DNA from: JACVRM01 sp963839815
GTDB taxonomy: Bacteria > Actinomycetota > Thermoleophilia > Gaiellales > Gaiellaceae
Direction: 5' to 3'
DNA length: 64,000 nt
Assembly (NCBI GenBank): GCA_963839815.1
Contig: CAWIWF010000007.1
Coordinates: 124,001 to 188,000, forward strand
In this document: positions 40,903-49,939 of the stretch, piece by piece
Layout: each line of letters opens with the position of its first letter
Numbering within the stretch: the stretch's first letter is position 1
Position numbers and translations under genes: made by a program
Notes under the pieces: generated by a model
What the model was told of the DNA's origin: nothing
What the model saw: the letters and a program-made list of their open reading frames with translations, nothing else
Databases searched by the model: none

Positions 40903-43889
40903 CTAGGGGGCGACGGTGGAGGGTGCCGTCTCCAGCGCTCGCTGCGCGGCCGTGTTTCCCTTCGCAGCGAGCAGCGTCCGCGCGTCCTCCACAGCACCGG
41001 CCGCGTCGGTCGAGAGGCCGGCGCAGGCTGCCGCCTCGGCACGCGCGAGCGCCGCCTCGGCCCGCAGGTTGAGCGCGTCCGTGCCGTCTGCGAGCTCGGT
41101 GGCCCGCCGTGCGTGCGCCGCGGCCACCTCGTCCTCACCGCGTCGCGCTGCAATGCGGGCGAGCGCCGTGGAGGCATGGACGAGCGCGGCGACCTCATGC
41201 GGGTCGGCGGCGGCCGCGTCGCCGGCGGCTTGCTCTGCGTCGTCGAGCCGGCCCTGCGCGAGCAGGGCGTTCGCGAGCAGCGCCTGCGTAAGGGGGTTGG
41301 CGCCGTACGCCTCGAGGATCTCTGCAGCCTCGCGCAGGTGCCGTTCTGCTGCCGTCGGCGGCCCCCGCCGCGAGCTCGGCCTCGCCGGCGACCTGGCAGA
41401 GGCCGGCGATCGCGAACCGGAGACCGAGCTCCTCGTAGAGCCGTCGAGCCTGGACGGCGCGCTCCCGTGCCTCGCGGCCACGGCCGAGCATGGCCAGCAG
41501 GCCGCAGCAGGCGACGCCCACGTGCGCCTCGAGGGGCCGGCTCGCCCGCTCGGCGAGCATGGCCTCGCAGCGCTCGAGCGCCTTCGGAGCCGGCGTCGGC
41601 CCCCAGAGCAGCGCCGTGCAGAGCACGTCGGCGATGCGCGTCTCCTCGCGTGAGTCGCCGGCGCGCCGCGCGTGCGCCAGGGCCTCCTCGGCGGCACCGG
41701 CCGCCGCCTCGAACTCGCAGCGGACGATGTTGACCCACGCGAGACGCCGCCCGGCGCGGGCGACCCCGAGCTCGTCGCCGAGTCGTGTGAACGCCTCACG
41801 CGCCTGCGTGGCGGTCGCCTGAACGTCGTCGAGCCCGGCTCGACCGCGGGCCTGCGCCCGGACCGTCTGCTCGAGCACGCCGTGCCAGTGGAGCGCCTCG
41901 CTGCCCGTCGCCGCCGCGGCCTCGACGACGGACGCGAGCAGCTCCTCCGCGCGGTCGATCTCACCGGTCGACCAGAGCGCGGCGCTCAGGTCGAGGAGGA
42001 GCTCGGGCAGCTCGGGCAGGTCCGGAGGAGCGTGCGCGACGGCGCGGTCGAGCAGGCTCAGCCCGGCCGGCAGGTCTTCGCGGGCGAACGCGCGGCGTCC
42101 GGCGGCTCCGAGCCGCTGGGCTGCGCGCAGCGCCAGGCGCGCGGAGCGGTCGTCTGCGGGTGCGAGCTCCAGGCGCAGCCGGCGCGCCTGCTCGAGGTGG
42201 TAGCCGACGAGCTCGTCGGGCGCGGCCTCGGGTGCCGCGTGCCGCTCGAGCCAGTCGGCGAGCCACTCGTGGAAGAGCGCTCGCGCCTCCTTCGGCGTGC
42301 CGTCGTAGGCGGCGTCACGGATCAGCCCGTGGCGGAAGCGGAAGCGGTCCTCGCGCGAGGGGCCCGGGTGGGCCTGGATCAGTTCCTTGCGGGCGAGCCC
42401 GAGCAGCACGCGGCCGACGTCGGGTCGCAGCTCGGGCGGGCACAGGTCGGTGACGGTGCGGCGGGCGAACTCGCGCCCGACGATCGCAGCCCGCTGCAGG
42501 ACGGCGCGCTCGTCGGCGTCGAGGCGGTCGAGCCGCTCGGCGAGGAGCGCAGCGATCGTGGGTGGGACGACCACCTCGCCCGTGGCGGCGAGCGCCGCCA
42601 GCTGCTCGACGTAGAGCGGGTTGCCCTCGGCGGAGGCCAGCACGCGCTCGCGTTCGGCGTTCGTCGAGCTCGGCGCCGAGCCCCGTGAGGAGCTGCTCGG
42701 ACTCGGCGGGCGGCAACGGCTCGAGCATGATCGTCTCGGCTCGCTCTCGCGGAGCCGCCCAGCCGGAGCGGCGGTCGAGCAGGTCCGGCCTGGCGACGCA
42801 CAGGAGCAGCACGTGGCCGCAGCTGATCCACCCGTGGAGGTACTCCACGAGGTCGAGCAGCGTCGGCTCGGCCCAGTGGACGTCCTCGAAAACGACGAGA
42901 AGCGGCTGCTCAGCCGCAAGGCTCTCGAATAGCCGCCGCGCCGCCCAGAAGACGTCGTCCACCGCTGCCGGGTCGGCCCCTCCGAGGGCCCGGAGGCGCT
43001 CGAGCACGAGGTTCCGGTCGTCCGCCTCCGCGAGCGCCGTCTCGAGCGTGCCGTCGGCGTCGAGGGAGCTCACGATCTCGGCGAGGGCCCAGAAGGTGAT
43101 GCCGTCGCCGTACGGGAGGCAGCGGCCGGCGAGGACGCGGGTGCGCGGCGCGACCGCCCCGGCGAGCTCCTCGGCGAGCCGTGACTTGCCGATGCCGGCG
43201 GGCCCGAGCAGGGTGACGAGCCGGCAGGCGCGCGTCGCGGCGACCGAGTCGTGGGCGGCGTGCAGTCGTGCGAGCTCCGCCTGCCGGCCGACGAGCGGCG
43301 TCTCGGTGCGGCGGGCGACTCCGCGTGCGCCGGCCTGCACGCGGTCGACGCTCCAGGTCGAGACGGGCTCGCGTTTGCCCTTGACCGGGAACGTCTGCAG
43401 GGGGCCGGACTGCACGGCGTCCTTCACGAGCGGGTAGGTCGCCTTGCCGATCAGGATCTGGCCCGGCGCCGCAGCCTGCTCGAGCCGCTTGGCCAGGTTG
43501 ACGGCTGCGCCGGTGACGAAGGTGCCGCCGCCGCTCGGGTCGCCGACGACCACCTCGCCCGTGTTGACGCCGATCCGGACGGCGAGCCTCACCCCGAAGG
43601 ACGGCTCCAGCTCGTCGTTCAGCTCCGTGAGCCGCTCGAGCAGCTCCGAGGCCGCGCGGACACCGCGCAGCGCATCGTCCTCGTGGACGTGCGGCACGCC
43701 AAAGACGGCCATGACTTCGTCGCCGATGAACTTCTCGACCGTGCCGCCGTGTCGCTCGATGACCGCGCGCGCCTCGGTGAACCAGCGGCCCATGACGCGC
43801 TGCAGCGACTCCGGGTCGAGCTGCTCCCCGAGCGGCGTCGAGTCGGCGACGTCGCAGAAGAGGATCGTGACCGTCTTCCGCGCCTGCAC
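40903..43889 (-). CDS. Class III adenylate cyclase - AAA/STAND ATPase - TPR regulator (two frameshifts)
   Basis: A ~995-residue cytosolic signalling protein. Residues ~1-190: cyclase homology domain with metal Asp residues in LFCDVADST and FIGDEVMAVFG, the purine Lys in VEKFIGD, and AAVNLAKRLEQAA for the transition state, so it looks catalytically competent. ~210-520: ATPase with Walker A LLGPAGIGKSRLAEEL and Walker B LLVVFEDVHWAEPTLLDL, as in LuxR-type/MalT STAND proteins. ~560-995: helical TPR-like repeats (EALHWHGVLEQTVRAQARGR, ALAHARRAGDSREETRIADV). Shifts near 42665 and 41365. Leaderless promoter at 43896-43901. Input signal unknown; the TPR-STAND part likely senses a ligand or partner. 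Confidence 0.87.
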
Positions 43890-43895
43890 AGGCCG

Positions 43896-43901
43896 AGTCT
43901 A
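43896..43901 (-). promoter_or_regulatory. Promoter of cyclase-ATPase gene (TAGACT)
   Basis: Minus-strand TAGACT is 6 bases from GTG 43889; TTGGGG at 43924-43919 is a possible -35 with a 17-base spacer. Confidence 0.5.
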
Positions 43902-44117
43902 GGCCCCTGTCGGGCATGCCCCAAGTCACGGAGTCATCGAGTGGCCGCCCGGCACACACGCCCGGCCGAGCCGGGGAGGGGCCGCTGCCGAGCCCGGTGC
44001 CAGCGCTCCGCGCGCCGGGCCTCGCGTGCCTGCACAAGGCGCGTATGCCTGTGTCCGATGGTGGAGGTTCAGATACCTGCTGACCGCGGGCCTGGACGCG
44101 GTCCCGAGCGCGGTCCC

Positions 44118-44336
44118 TCAGGCGCCGCCGCTGCGCTCGACCGCGAAGGCGATGTTGACGGTCGTGCGGTACTCGGTGATGCGGCCGTCCGCCACCTCGG
44201 CGCTCATCGAGATCACGTCCGCGCCGGTGATGCCGCGGATGGTCTTCGCGGCCTCCTGCACCGCCGCGTCCGCGGCCTTCGCGAAGCTCTCGGGGGACGA
44301 GCCGATGATCGTCACGACCTTGGCAACGCCTGGCAT
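44118..44336 (-). CDS. Dodecin family flavin-binding protein
   Basis: A 72-residue dodecin: VAKVVTIIGSSPESFAKAAD, AVQEAAKTIRGITGADVISMSAEVADGRITEYRTTVNIAFAVE. Dodecins form hollow 12-mers that store FMN or riboflavin and, in actinobacteria, coenzyme A. The aromatic Trp that stacks flavin in archaeal dodecins is absent, as in many bacterial members. SD AAGGAG is 7 bases before ATG 44336. The flanking spacer 43902-44117 shows no recognised feature. Confidence 0.9.
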   Translation of the reverse strand: MPGVAKVVTIIGSSPESFAKAADAAVQEAAKTIRGITGADVISMSAEVADGRITEYRTTVNIAFAVERSGGA

Positions 44337-44435
44337 CTGGGCTCCTTCTGTCGGTGGTCTCGTCGGTCGCAGAGCCCGAGCGCGTCGAGGTCCACAGCCG
44401 CCTGCGACCTACCCGCCCCCGATCCCCGTCACACA

Positions 44436-44584
44436 TCTGGCGCGCTTCTGGCACACACCCGTGCGGCTCGTCGCGGTACCGTCGGAGACGGGCGGGTGGT
44501 GGAGGTCGTCTCCCCTTCTGGGAGGGCGGGGCAGGTCTCGCTGACCTGTCCGTTCGGGACACGTCTCGTTCGGCCGCCTTCCTC
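44436..44584 (+). repeat. Promoter-plus-tail element, copy R
   Basis: Box CACACACCCGTGCG (44452-44465), 11 bases, TACCGT (44477-44482), then CGGAGACGGGCGGGTGGTGG, a CTCCCCTTCTGGGAG hairpin (~44510), and CTGTCC/GGGACACGTC. It fills the ~335-base gap between dodecin and ffh and lies upstream of the separate ffh -10. Confidence 0.7.
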
Positions 44585-44656
44585 GGTCGAGGGAACGGCG
44601 CGAGGCGGGGTCGCCGTTCCGGCGCTGCCCTGAGCCGGGGCCGGATCGGGGCGCCG

Positions 44657-44662
44657 TACACT
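44657..44662 (+). promoter_or_regulatory. -10 hexamer TACACT for ffh
   Basis: TACACT is 9 bases before GTG 44672. Confidence 0.55.
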
Positions 44663-44671
44663 TGTCCGACC

Positions 44672-46114
44672 GTGTTCGACACCCTCTCGGACAAGCTCAG
44701 CGCCGCCCTCGGCGACCTTCGCGGGCGCAGCCGCCTCGACGAGGAAGCGATCTCCCGCGCGATGCGCGAGATCCGCCTGGCGCTGCTCGAGGCGGACGTC
44801 AATTTCCGGGTCGTCAAGGAGTTCGTGGCCAAGGTCCGCGAGCGGGCGCTCGGCCAGGACGTGCTCAAGAGCCTCTCTCCCGGCCAGCAGGTCGTGAAGA
44901 TCGTCCACGAGGAGCTCAGCGAGCTGATGGGCTCGGGCGACTCGCGACTCGCCTTCACCGGCCGGCCGCCCACCGTGGTGCTGCTCGTCGGGCTGCAGGG
45001 CTCCGGCAAGACGACCGCCGCCGCCAAGCTGGCGCTGCTCCTGCGCCGCGACGGCAAGTCCCCCGCGCTCGTCCCCGCTGACCTGCAGCGCCCCGCAGCC
45101 GTCGACCAGCTCGAGCAGCTCGGCAAGCAGATCCAGGTTCCCGTCTACCGCGGCGCCCACAGCGACCCGGTCAAGGTCGCGGCCGCCGGAGTCGAGCGCG
45201 CCCGTGCCGAGGGCCGTGACGTCGTCATCGTCGACACCGCCGGGCGCCTGCACGTCGACGAGGAGCTGATGACCGAGCTGCAGAGCATCCACCGCGCCGT
45301 CAAGCCCACCAACGTCCTGCTCGTGCTCGACGCCATGACCGGCCAGGAGGCGGTCCGCGTCGCCGAGTCGTTCCAGGAGCGCGTCGCATTCGACGGCGTC
45401 GTCCTGACCAAGCTCGACGGCGACGCTCGCGGCGGCGCGGCCCTGTCCGTGAAGGCCGTGACCGGGCGCCCGATCAAGCTCGTCTCGATCGGCGAGAAGG
45501 TCGACCAGCTCGAGTACTTCCACCCGGACCGGATGGCCTCGCGAATCCTCGGCATGGGCGACGTGCTGACGCTGATCGAGAAGGCCGAGGCTGCCGCCTC
45601 CGAGGAGGAGCAGGCCGACATGGAGCAGCGGATGATGCAGGGCGAGTTCACCTTCGACGATCTGCTGACGAGCTACCGCATGCTCAAGCGCATGGGCTCC
45701 TTCAAGAGCGTGCTCGGAATGATCCCCGGCATGGGCAAGCAACTCCAGGGCGTCGACGTCTCCGAGAAGGACATGGCCAAGGTGGAGGCGATCGTGCTCT
45801 CGATGACGCCCAAGGAGCGGCGCCTGCCGCACCTGATCGACCTCTCGCGCCGCCGCCGGATCGCCGCAGGAAGCGGCACGTCGATGGAGCAGGTCAACCA
45901 GCTGATGACCGCCCGCAAGCAGATGGCGAAGATGATGAAGGGGCTCGGCAAGGGCAAGCTGCCGTCGCTGCCGGCCGGCATGGGGCTCCCGGGAGCGAGC
46001 GCTGCGGGGCTGCCAGGCGCAGGCGGCGGCGTCGCCGGCGCTACCCTCACGAGTCGCCCCGGACACGGGGGCACCAAGCGCAAGTCCAAGAAGCGCAAGA
46101 CGAGACGCAGATGA
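44672..46114 (+). CDS. ffh: Signal recognition particle protein Ffh
   Basis: A 480-residue SRP54 homologue that binds signal peptides of nascent membrane proteins. N domain: FDTLSDKLSAALGDLRGRSR. G domain: GLQGSGKTTAAAKLA (Walker A), ADLQRPAAVDQL, VIVDTAGRLHVDEELM, LTKLDGDARGG, SIGEKVDQLEYFHPDR. The M domain is Met-rich with EQRMMQGEFTFDDLL, RMGSFKSVLGMIPGMGKQL, and the RNA-binding DLSRRRRIAAGSGTSMEQVN. The tail is a Gly/Ala/Pro stretch ending in a Lys/Arg cluster. It heads the rpsP-khpA-rimM-trmD run. Confidence 0.97.
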   Translation: MFDTLSDKLSAALGDLRGRSRLDEEAISRAMREIRLALLEADVNFRVVKEFVAKVRERALGQDVLKSLSPGQQVVKIVHEELSELMGSGDSRLAFTGRPPTVVLLVGLQGSGKTTAAAKLALLLRRDGKSPALVPADLQRPAAVDQLEQLGKQIQVPVYRGAHSDPVKVAAAGVERARAEGRDVVIVDTAGRLHVDEELMTELQSIHRAVKPTNVLLVLDAMTGQEAVRVAESFQERVAFDGVVLTKLDGDARGGAALSVKAVTGRPIKLVSIGEKVDQLEYFHPDRMASRILGMGDVLTLIEKAEAAASEEEQADMEQRMMQGEFTFDDLLTSYRMLKRMGSFKSVLGMIPGMGKQLQGVDVSEKDMAKVEAIVLSMTPKERRLPHLIDLSRRRRIAAGSGTSMEQVNQLMTARKQMAKMMKGLGKGKLPSLPAGMGLPGASAAGLPGAGGGVAGATLTSRPGHGGTKRKSKKRKTRRR

Positions 46115-46133
46115 CGAGAGAGAGGATGGTTGG

Positions 46134-46376
46134 ATGGCAGTACGGATGAGACTGACCCGCGTCGGGTCGAAGAAGAACCCGATCTACCGCGTCGTGGTCG
46201 CCGACTCGCGCTCGCCGCGCGACGGCAGGTTCATCGAGATCGTGGGCCGCTACAACCCGCAGCACGACCCGTCCCTCATCGAGTTCGACGAGGACAAGGT
46301 GCGCGACTGGCTGGGCAAGGGCGCGCAGCCCTCCGAGTCGGTGCGCCGCCTGCTGAAGACGCAGAACCTGGCTTGA
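46134..46376 (+). CDS. rpsP: 30S ribosomal protein S16
   Basis: An 80-residue S16: AVRMRLTRVGSKKNPIYRVV, VADSRSPRDGRFIEIVGRYNP, DKVRDWLGKGAQPSESVRRLL. Full family length. A GAGAGAGGA stretch before ATG 46134 is a plausible SD. khpA overlaps by four bases. Confidence 0.97.
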   Translation: MAVRMRLTRVGSKKNPIYRVVVADSRSPRDGRFIEIVGRYNPQHDPSLIEFDEDKVRDWLGKGAQPSESVRRLLKTQNLA

Positions 46377-46606
46377 CCGACGACCTCCTCGTCTTTCTCA
46401 CGCGCCGGCTCGTGGACGAGCCCGACGCGGTCCGGGTGGAGCGCGTGGAGCGCGACGACGCCGTCGTCCTGCAGCTGCACGTCGCCCCGGACGACGTCGG
46501 CAAGGTGATCGGCCGCAAGGGCCGCGTCGCCCGCGCGCTCCGCACCGTCGTGCGGGCCGCCAACGGCCACCTCGCGAAGCGGGTCGTGCTCGAGATCGTG
46601 GAGTGA
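46373..46606 (+). CDS. khpA: KH-domain RNA-binding protein KhpA
   Basis: A 77-residue YlqC/KhpA protein. The KH motif is VGKVIGRKGRVARALRTVVRAA (GxxG loop IGRKGR). It binds RNA, often with KhpB, and influences division and sRNA activity in Gram-positives. TTG 46373 overlaps rpsP stop (TTGA) and its TGA overlaps the rimM GTG: the three genes are tightly coupled. Confidence 0.93.
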   Translation: MTDDLLVFLTRRLVDEPDAVRVERVERDDAVVLQLHVAPDDVGKVIGRKGRVARALRTVVRAANGHLAKRVVLEIVE

Positions 46607-47073
46607 GCGACCACGACTGGGTGGCCGTCGGGCGCGTCGGCCGCCCGCACGGCATCAAGGGGGCGTTCGTCGTCGAGCATCCGAGCGCGGCGCCCGAGCG
46701 GCTCGCCGAGGGTGCCGTCCTGCACGTCGGCGGCGAGCCTGCCCGCATCGTCGAGTCGAAGCGCGCCGGCGGGCGCCCGGTGATCCGCCTCGACCGCGAG
46801 GTACCGCGCGGCAGCGAGCTCTGTGTCCGCCGTGCTGAGTTGCCCGAGCCGGAGCCCGATGCCTACTACGTCTTCCAGCTCGTCGGCCTCTCCGTGCGCG
46901 AGCAGGAGGGTGCCGAGCTCGGCCGCGTGCAGGACGTGGAGCCCGGCGTGGCGAACGACGTGCTCGTTGTCGACTCCGGCCTGCGCCTGCCCCTCGTCGA
47001 CGCCTGTGTCCTCGAGGTCGACCTCGAGCGCGGCGTCGTGGTCGTCGTGCCCGGCTTCGCAGACGGTGGGTAA
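46603..47073 (+). CDS. rimM: Ribosome maturation factor RimM
   Basis: A 156-residue 30S assembly factor. N-terminal RimM barrel: VAVGRVGRPHGIKGAFVVEH, VIRLDREVPRGSEL. C-terminal PRC-barrel: YYVFQLVGLSVREQEGAELG, VLVVDSGLRLPLVDACVLEV. Binds S19 and helps 3' domain maturation of 16S rRNA. GTG 46603 overlaps khpA. Confidence 0.94.
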   Translation: MSDHDWVAVGRVGRPHGIKGAFVVEHPSAAPERLAEGAVLHVGGEPARIVESKRAGGRPVIRLDREVPRGSELCVRRAELPEPEPDAYYVFQLVGLSVREQEGAELGRVQDVEPGVANDVLVVDSGLRLPLVDACVLEVDLERGVVVVVPGFADGG

Positions 47074-47088
47074 CCTCGTCCGGCCGCC

Positions 47089-47748
47089 GTGCAGCTCGAC
47101 ATCTTCACCCTTGTCCCGCACGCCTTCGCGAGCGCATTCGACCTGCGCCCGCTGGCATCCGTGCTCGGCGGCGAGCTCGAGGTGCGCATCTTCAACTACC
47201 GCGACACGACACCCTTGCGGGCAGGCCAGGTGGACGACGAGCCCTACGGCGGCGGCGCCGGCATGGTGCTCCGGGTGGACGTCGTCGCTGCGGCGCTCGA
47301 CGCCGCCTACGGCGAGACGCGTGAGCACCGGGTGGTCGCACTGAGCCCCCGTGGCCGGCAGCTGACACAGGCGGTGGTCGAGGAGCTGGCCGCCGAGGGG
47401 CGCGTCACGCTGCTCTCCGCCCGGTTCGAGGGCTTCGACGAGCGGGTGGTCGCGCACCTCGCGACCGACGCGATCTCGATCGGCCCCTACGTCCTCTCCG
47501 GCGGCGAGCTGCCGGCGATGGTGATCGTCGACGCGATCGGCCGCCGACTGCCCGGCGCGCTTGGCAACGAGGCCTCCGGCGTCGAGGAGAGCTTCTCCGC
47601 CGAGCTCGAGGGCGGGCTCGAGTACCCGCACTACACGCGCCCCGCGGACTTCCGCGGCTGGCAGGTGCCGGAGGTGCTGCTCTCGGGCGACCATGCGCGC
47701 GTCGACGCCTGGCGGCGTGAGCAGAGCCGTGTCGGGAGCGCAGCGTGA
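47089..47748 (+). CDS. trmD: tRNA (guanine37-N1)-methyltransferase TrmD
   Basis: A 219-residue SPOUT methyltransferase that makes m1G37 and prevents +1 frameshifting. LDIFTLVPHAFASAFDLRPL start, VDDEPYGGGAGMVLRVD, LSPRGRQLTQAVVEEL, and the knot with ISIGPYVLSGGELPAMVIVDAIGR. VEESFSAELEGGLEYPHYTRP is the conserved Asp/Glu-Pro segment. A hexamer TAACCT (47071-47076) sits 12 bases before GTG 47089, allowing an internal promoter. The GTGA overlap with lepB follows. Confidence 0.96.
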   Translation: MQLDIFTLVPHAFASAFDLRPLASVLGGELEVRIFNYRDTTPLRAGQVDDEPYGGGAGMVLRVDVVAAALDAAYGETREHRVVALSPRGRQLTQAVVEELAAEGRVTLLSARFEGFDERVVAHLATDAISIGPYVLSGGELPAMVIVDAIGRRLPGALGNEASGVEESFSAELEGGLEYPHYTRPADFRGWQVPEVLLSGDHARVDAWRREQSRVGSAA

Positions 47749-48347
47749 GAGGGCCCGTCGACCGTCTGACGGCTGGACTGCCGAGGCCGTGGCGGGTTGC
47801 CGTGGACTGGATCGTGACGATCGTCGGCGCCGTCGCGATCGTGCTCGCCGTCAAGGCCTACGTGATCAACCCGTACCGCATCCCGTCGTCGTCGATGGAG
47901 CCGACGCTGCACTGCGCAAGGCCGGGGCTCGACTGCGAGGCGCGCTTCTCCGACCGGGTGCTCGCGAACCGCTTCCTCTACCACTTCACCGACCCGGACC
48001 GGGGCGACATCGTCGTCTTCCACACGCCCGAGCGCGCCCGGCAGCAGTGCGGCGCCGGCGGCACGTTCGTCAAGCGGATCGTCGGCCTTCCGGGCGAGGT
48101 CGTGACCGTCCGCGAGAACGGCGCCGTGCTGGTCGACGGCGAGCGCCTGCGCGAGGGCTACGTCAACGGCCGCGGCCAGGGCGGCACGCCCGGACGGTGG
48201 CCGGTGCCGCAGGACCACGTCTTCGTCATGGGCGACAACCGCGGCCAGTCGTGCGACTCGCGCGTCTGGGGGCCGCTGGACGAGGATCAGCTGATCGGCA
48301 AGGTCTTCGCCGTCTACTGGCCTCCCGCCCGAATCGGCATTCGGTAG
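47745..48347 (+). CDS. lepB: Signal peptidase I (first of tandem pair)
   Basis: A 200-residue type I signal peptidase. N-terminal TM (IVTIVGAVAIVLAVKAYVI), box B NPYRIPSSSMEPTLHC with nucleophile Ser, box D GTFVKRIVGLPGEVVTV with the general-base Lys, box E VFVMGDNRGQSCDSRVWG. It releases secreted proteins at the outer membrane face. Extra Cys residues (HCARPGLDC) follow the Ser motif. GTG 47745 overlaps trmD. A paralogue starts 7 bases downstream. Confidence 0.95.
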   Translation: MRGPVDRLTAGLPRPWRVAVDWIVTIVGAVAIVLAVKAYVINPYRIPSSSMEPTLHCARPGLDCEARFSDRVLANRFLYHFTDPDRGDIVVFHTPERARQQCGAGGTFVKRIVGLPGEVVTVRENGAVLVDGERLREGYVNGRGQGGTPGRWPVPQDHVFVMGDNRGQSCDSRVWGPLDEDQLIGKVFAVYWPPARIGIR

Positions 48348-48354
48348 GAGCGGC

Positions 48355-48960
48355 GTGCGCAACCCGGTCGACCGGCTGACCGCCGGCCTGCCGCATCCGT
48401 GGCGCGTTGCCGCGGACTGGGCGGTGACGATCGTCGGCGCGATCGCGATCGTGCTCGCGCTCAAGGCCTGGGTCGTGAACCCGTACCACATCCCTACGTC
48501 GTCGATGGAGCCGACGCTTCACTGCGCGCTGCCCGAGCCGGGCTGCGTCGCGGGGCGCTCCGACCGGGTGCTCGCCAACCGCTTCATCTACCACTTCACC
48601 GATCCCGGCCGGGGCGACATCGTCGTCTTCGAGACCCCGGTTCGGGCCCAGGAGCGCTGCGACGTTGGTGGCACTTTCGTGAAGCGCATCGTCGGTCTCG
48701 GCGGCGAGACGGTGACCGTGCGCCAGGACGGCTCCGTGGCGATCGACGGGAAGACGCTCGACGAGTCCGGCTACCTGCCGCTCGACCGCCAGAGCCCGCC
48801 CGCCGGTCGCTGGCAGGTGCCCGAGGGCAGCGTCTTCGTCATGGGCGACAACCGCGACTCCTCCTGCGACTCCCGCGTCTGGGGGCCACTGGACGAGGGC
48901 CAGCTGATCGGCAAGGTCTCCGCCGTGTACTGGCCGCCCAGCCGAATTTCGCTTCGCTAG
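48355..48960 (+). CDS. Signal peptidase I (second of tandem pair)
   Basis: A 201-residue paralogue of the preceding gene, about 70-75% alike by eye. Catalytic Ser in NPYHIPTSSMEPTLHC, Lys in GTFVKRIVGLGGE, box E VFVMGDNRDSSCDSRVWG. Differences cluster in the substrate-facing loop (ETPVRAQERCDVG; DESGYLPLDRQSPPAGRW) so the pair may split substrates. Recent duplication is likely. Followed by palindromic repeats rather than directly by rplS. Confidence 0.94.
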   Translation: MRNPVDRLTAGLPHPWRVAADWAVTIVGAIAIVLALKAWVVNPYHIPTSSMEPTLHCALPEPGCVAGRSDRVLANRFIYHFTDPGRGDIVVFETPVRAQERCDVGGTFVKRIVGLGGETVTVRQDGSVAIDGKTLDESGYLPLDRQSPPAGRWQVPEGSVFVMGDNRDSSCDSRVWGPLDEGQLIGKVSAVYWPPSRISLR

Positions 48961-48965
48961 CGCTC

Positions 48966-49250
48966 GCTGCGTGGGGGAAACCCGGTTTCCCCCACGAGCC
49001 CCCTCGTTGATCAGACGCGCCGGGGCCGCGGAGTGGCTGCGGCGGGCCGAGCGCCCGCCTCCGCCGGCAGAGGCGAGAGGCCACCAGCGTTACCGCTGCG
49101 GGCTCGTGGCGGTTGCTGCATGAGGTAAACCCGATCCCTCGCGCGGGCTCCTCGTTGATCAGACGCGCCGGGGCCGCGGAGTGGCTGCGGCGGGCCGAGC
49201 CCGCCTCCGCCGGCAGAGGCAGGAGGCACACATCCCGTCTGCCCCGCGGG
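48966..49250. repeat. 148-bp direct repeat with perfect GGGGGAAAC/GTTTCCCCC palindrome
   Basis: CTCGTTGATCAGACGCGCCG starts at 49003 and again at 49151 (period 148), followed in both by GGGCCGCGGAGTGGCTGCGG. A perfect stem-loop CGTGGGGGAAAC-CCG-GTTTCCCCCACG occupies 48970-48996. The core matches the 305-bp repeats at 10.4-11.0 kb. It fills most of the ~356-base gap between lepB and rplS. Confidence 0.88.
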
Positions 49251-49283
49251 CTCGTAACGGCGGCGGCTCGACAGGTGCGTTGC

Positions 49284-49289
49284 TACGAT
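49284..49289 (+). promoter_or_regulatory. -10 hexamer TACGAT and leader hairpin for rplS
   Basis: TACGAT predicts a ~20-base leader containing CCGGCC-TC-GGGCCGG (49297-49311) just before ATG 49317. A stem this close to the start could act as an L19 autoregulatory leader; unproven. Confidence 0.45.
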
Positions 49290-49316
49290 TGGCACCCGGC
49301 CTCGGGCCGGTTCTTT

Positions 49317-49874
49317 ATGTCCAGGATCATCGAGAGCCTCGAGAAGCGCCAGCTGCGCACGGACCGTCCGGTTTTCAAGGCCGGGGACACCGTGCGCGTG
49401 CACTTCCAGGTGATCGAGGGCCAGCGGCGCCGCGTGCAGGTGTTCGAGGGGATCGTCATCAAGCGCCAGGGCGGCGGCGTCCGCGAGACCTTCACGGTCC
49501 GCAAGCAGTCGTTCGGCTTCGGCGTGGAGCGCACGTTCCCGCTGCACTCGCCCAAGATCGAGCAGATCGAGGTGCGGGCGATCGGCGACGTCAACCGCGC
49601 CAAGCTCTACTACCTGCGCAAGAAGGTCGGCAAGAAGGCCCGCGTCCGCGAGATCCGCGGCCCCCGCGGTGTCACCGTCGTGCAGCCGGCCGCGGAGGTG
49701 GCCGAGCCGGAGATCGAAGAGCCGGCCGCGACGGCGGAGCCGGCGGAGGCCGAGGCGAAGACCGAGGCGGCGGAGGCCCCCGCGGGTACGCCGCAGGCGT
49801 CGGGCGACGAGCCCGAGAGCGAGACCGGCGACGCTGCGGAGTCCGAGCGCGCCGAGGTCGAGCAGACCGCCTAG
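49317..49874 (+). CDS. rplS: 50S ribosomal protein L19 with acidic C-terminal tail
   Basis: 185 residues. The first ~118 are canonical L19: SRIIESLEKRQLRTDRPVFK, GDTVRVHFQVIEGQRRRVQVFEG, VKRQGGGVRETFTVRKQSFG, RAIGDVNRAKLYYLRKKVGK. L19 normally ends near 115-120; here a further ~65-residue low-complexity tail of Ala/Glu/Pro (AEVAEPEIEEPAATAEPAEA ...) follows without a stop. Acidic tails on ribosomal proteins are seen in some actinobacteria; its role is unknown. rnhB and yraN follow as usual. Confidence 0.95.
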   Translation: MSRIIESLEKRQLRTDRPVFKAGDTVRVHFQVIEGQRRRVQVFEGIVIKRQGGGVRETFTVRKQSFGFGVERTFPLHSPKIEQIEVRAIGDVNRAKLYYLRKKVGKKARVREIRGPRGVTVVQPAAEVAEPEIEEPAATAEPAEAEAKTEAAEAPAGTPQASGDEPESETGDAAESERAEVEQTA

Positions 49875-49939
49875 CGGCGCGCGGCGCCCTCCTCTGTCAC
49901 GACTCTGTGCCGCCTTCGGGCGGCAGCGTCCCGCCCGGG

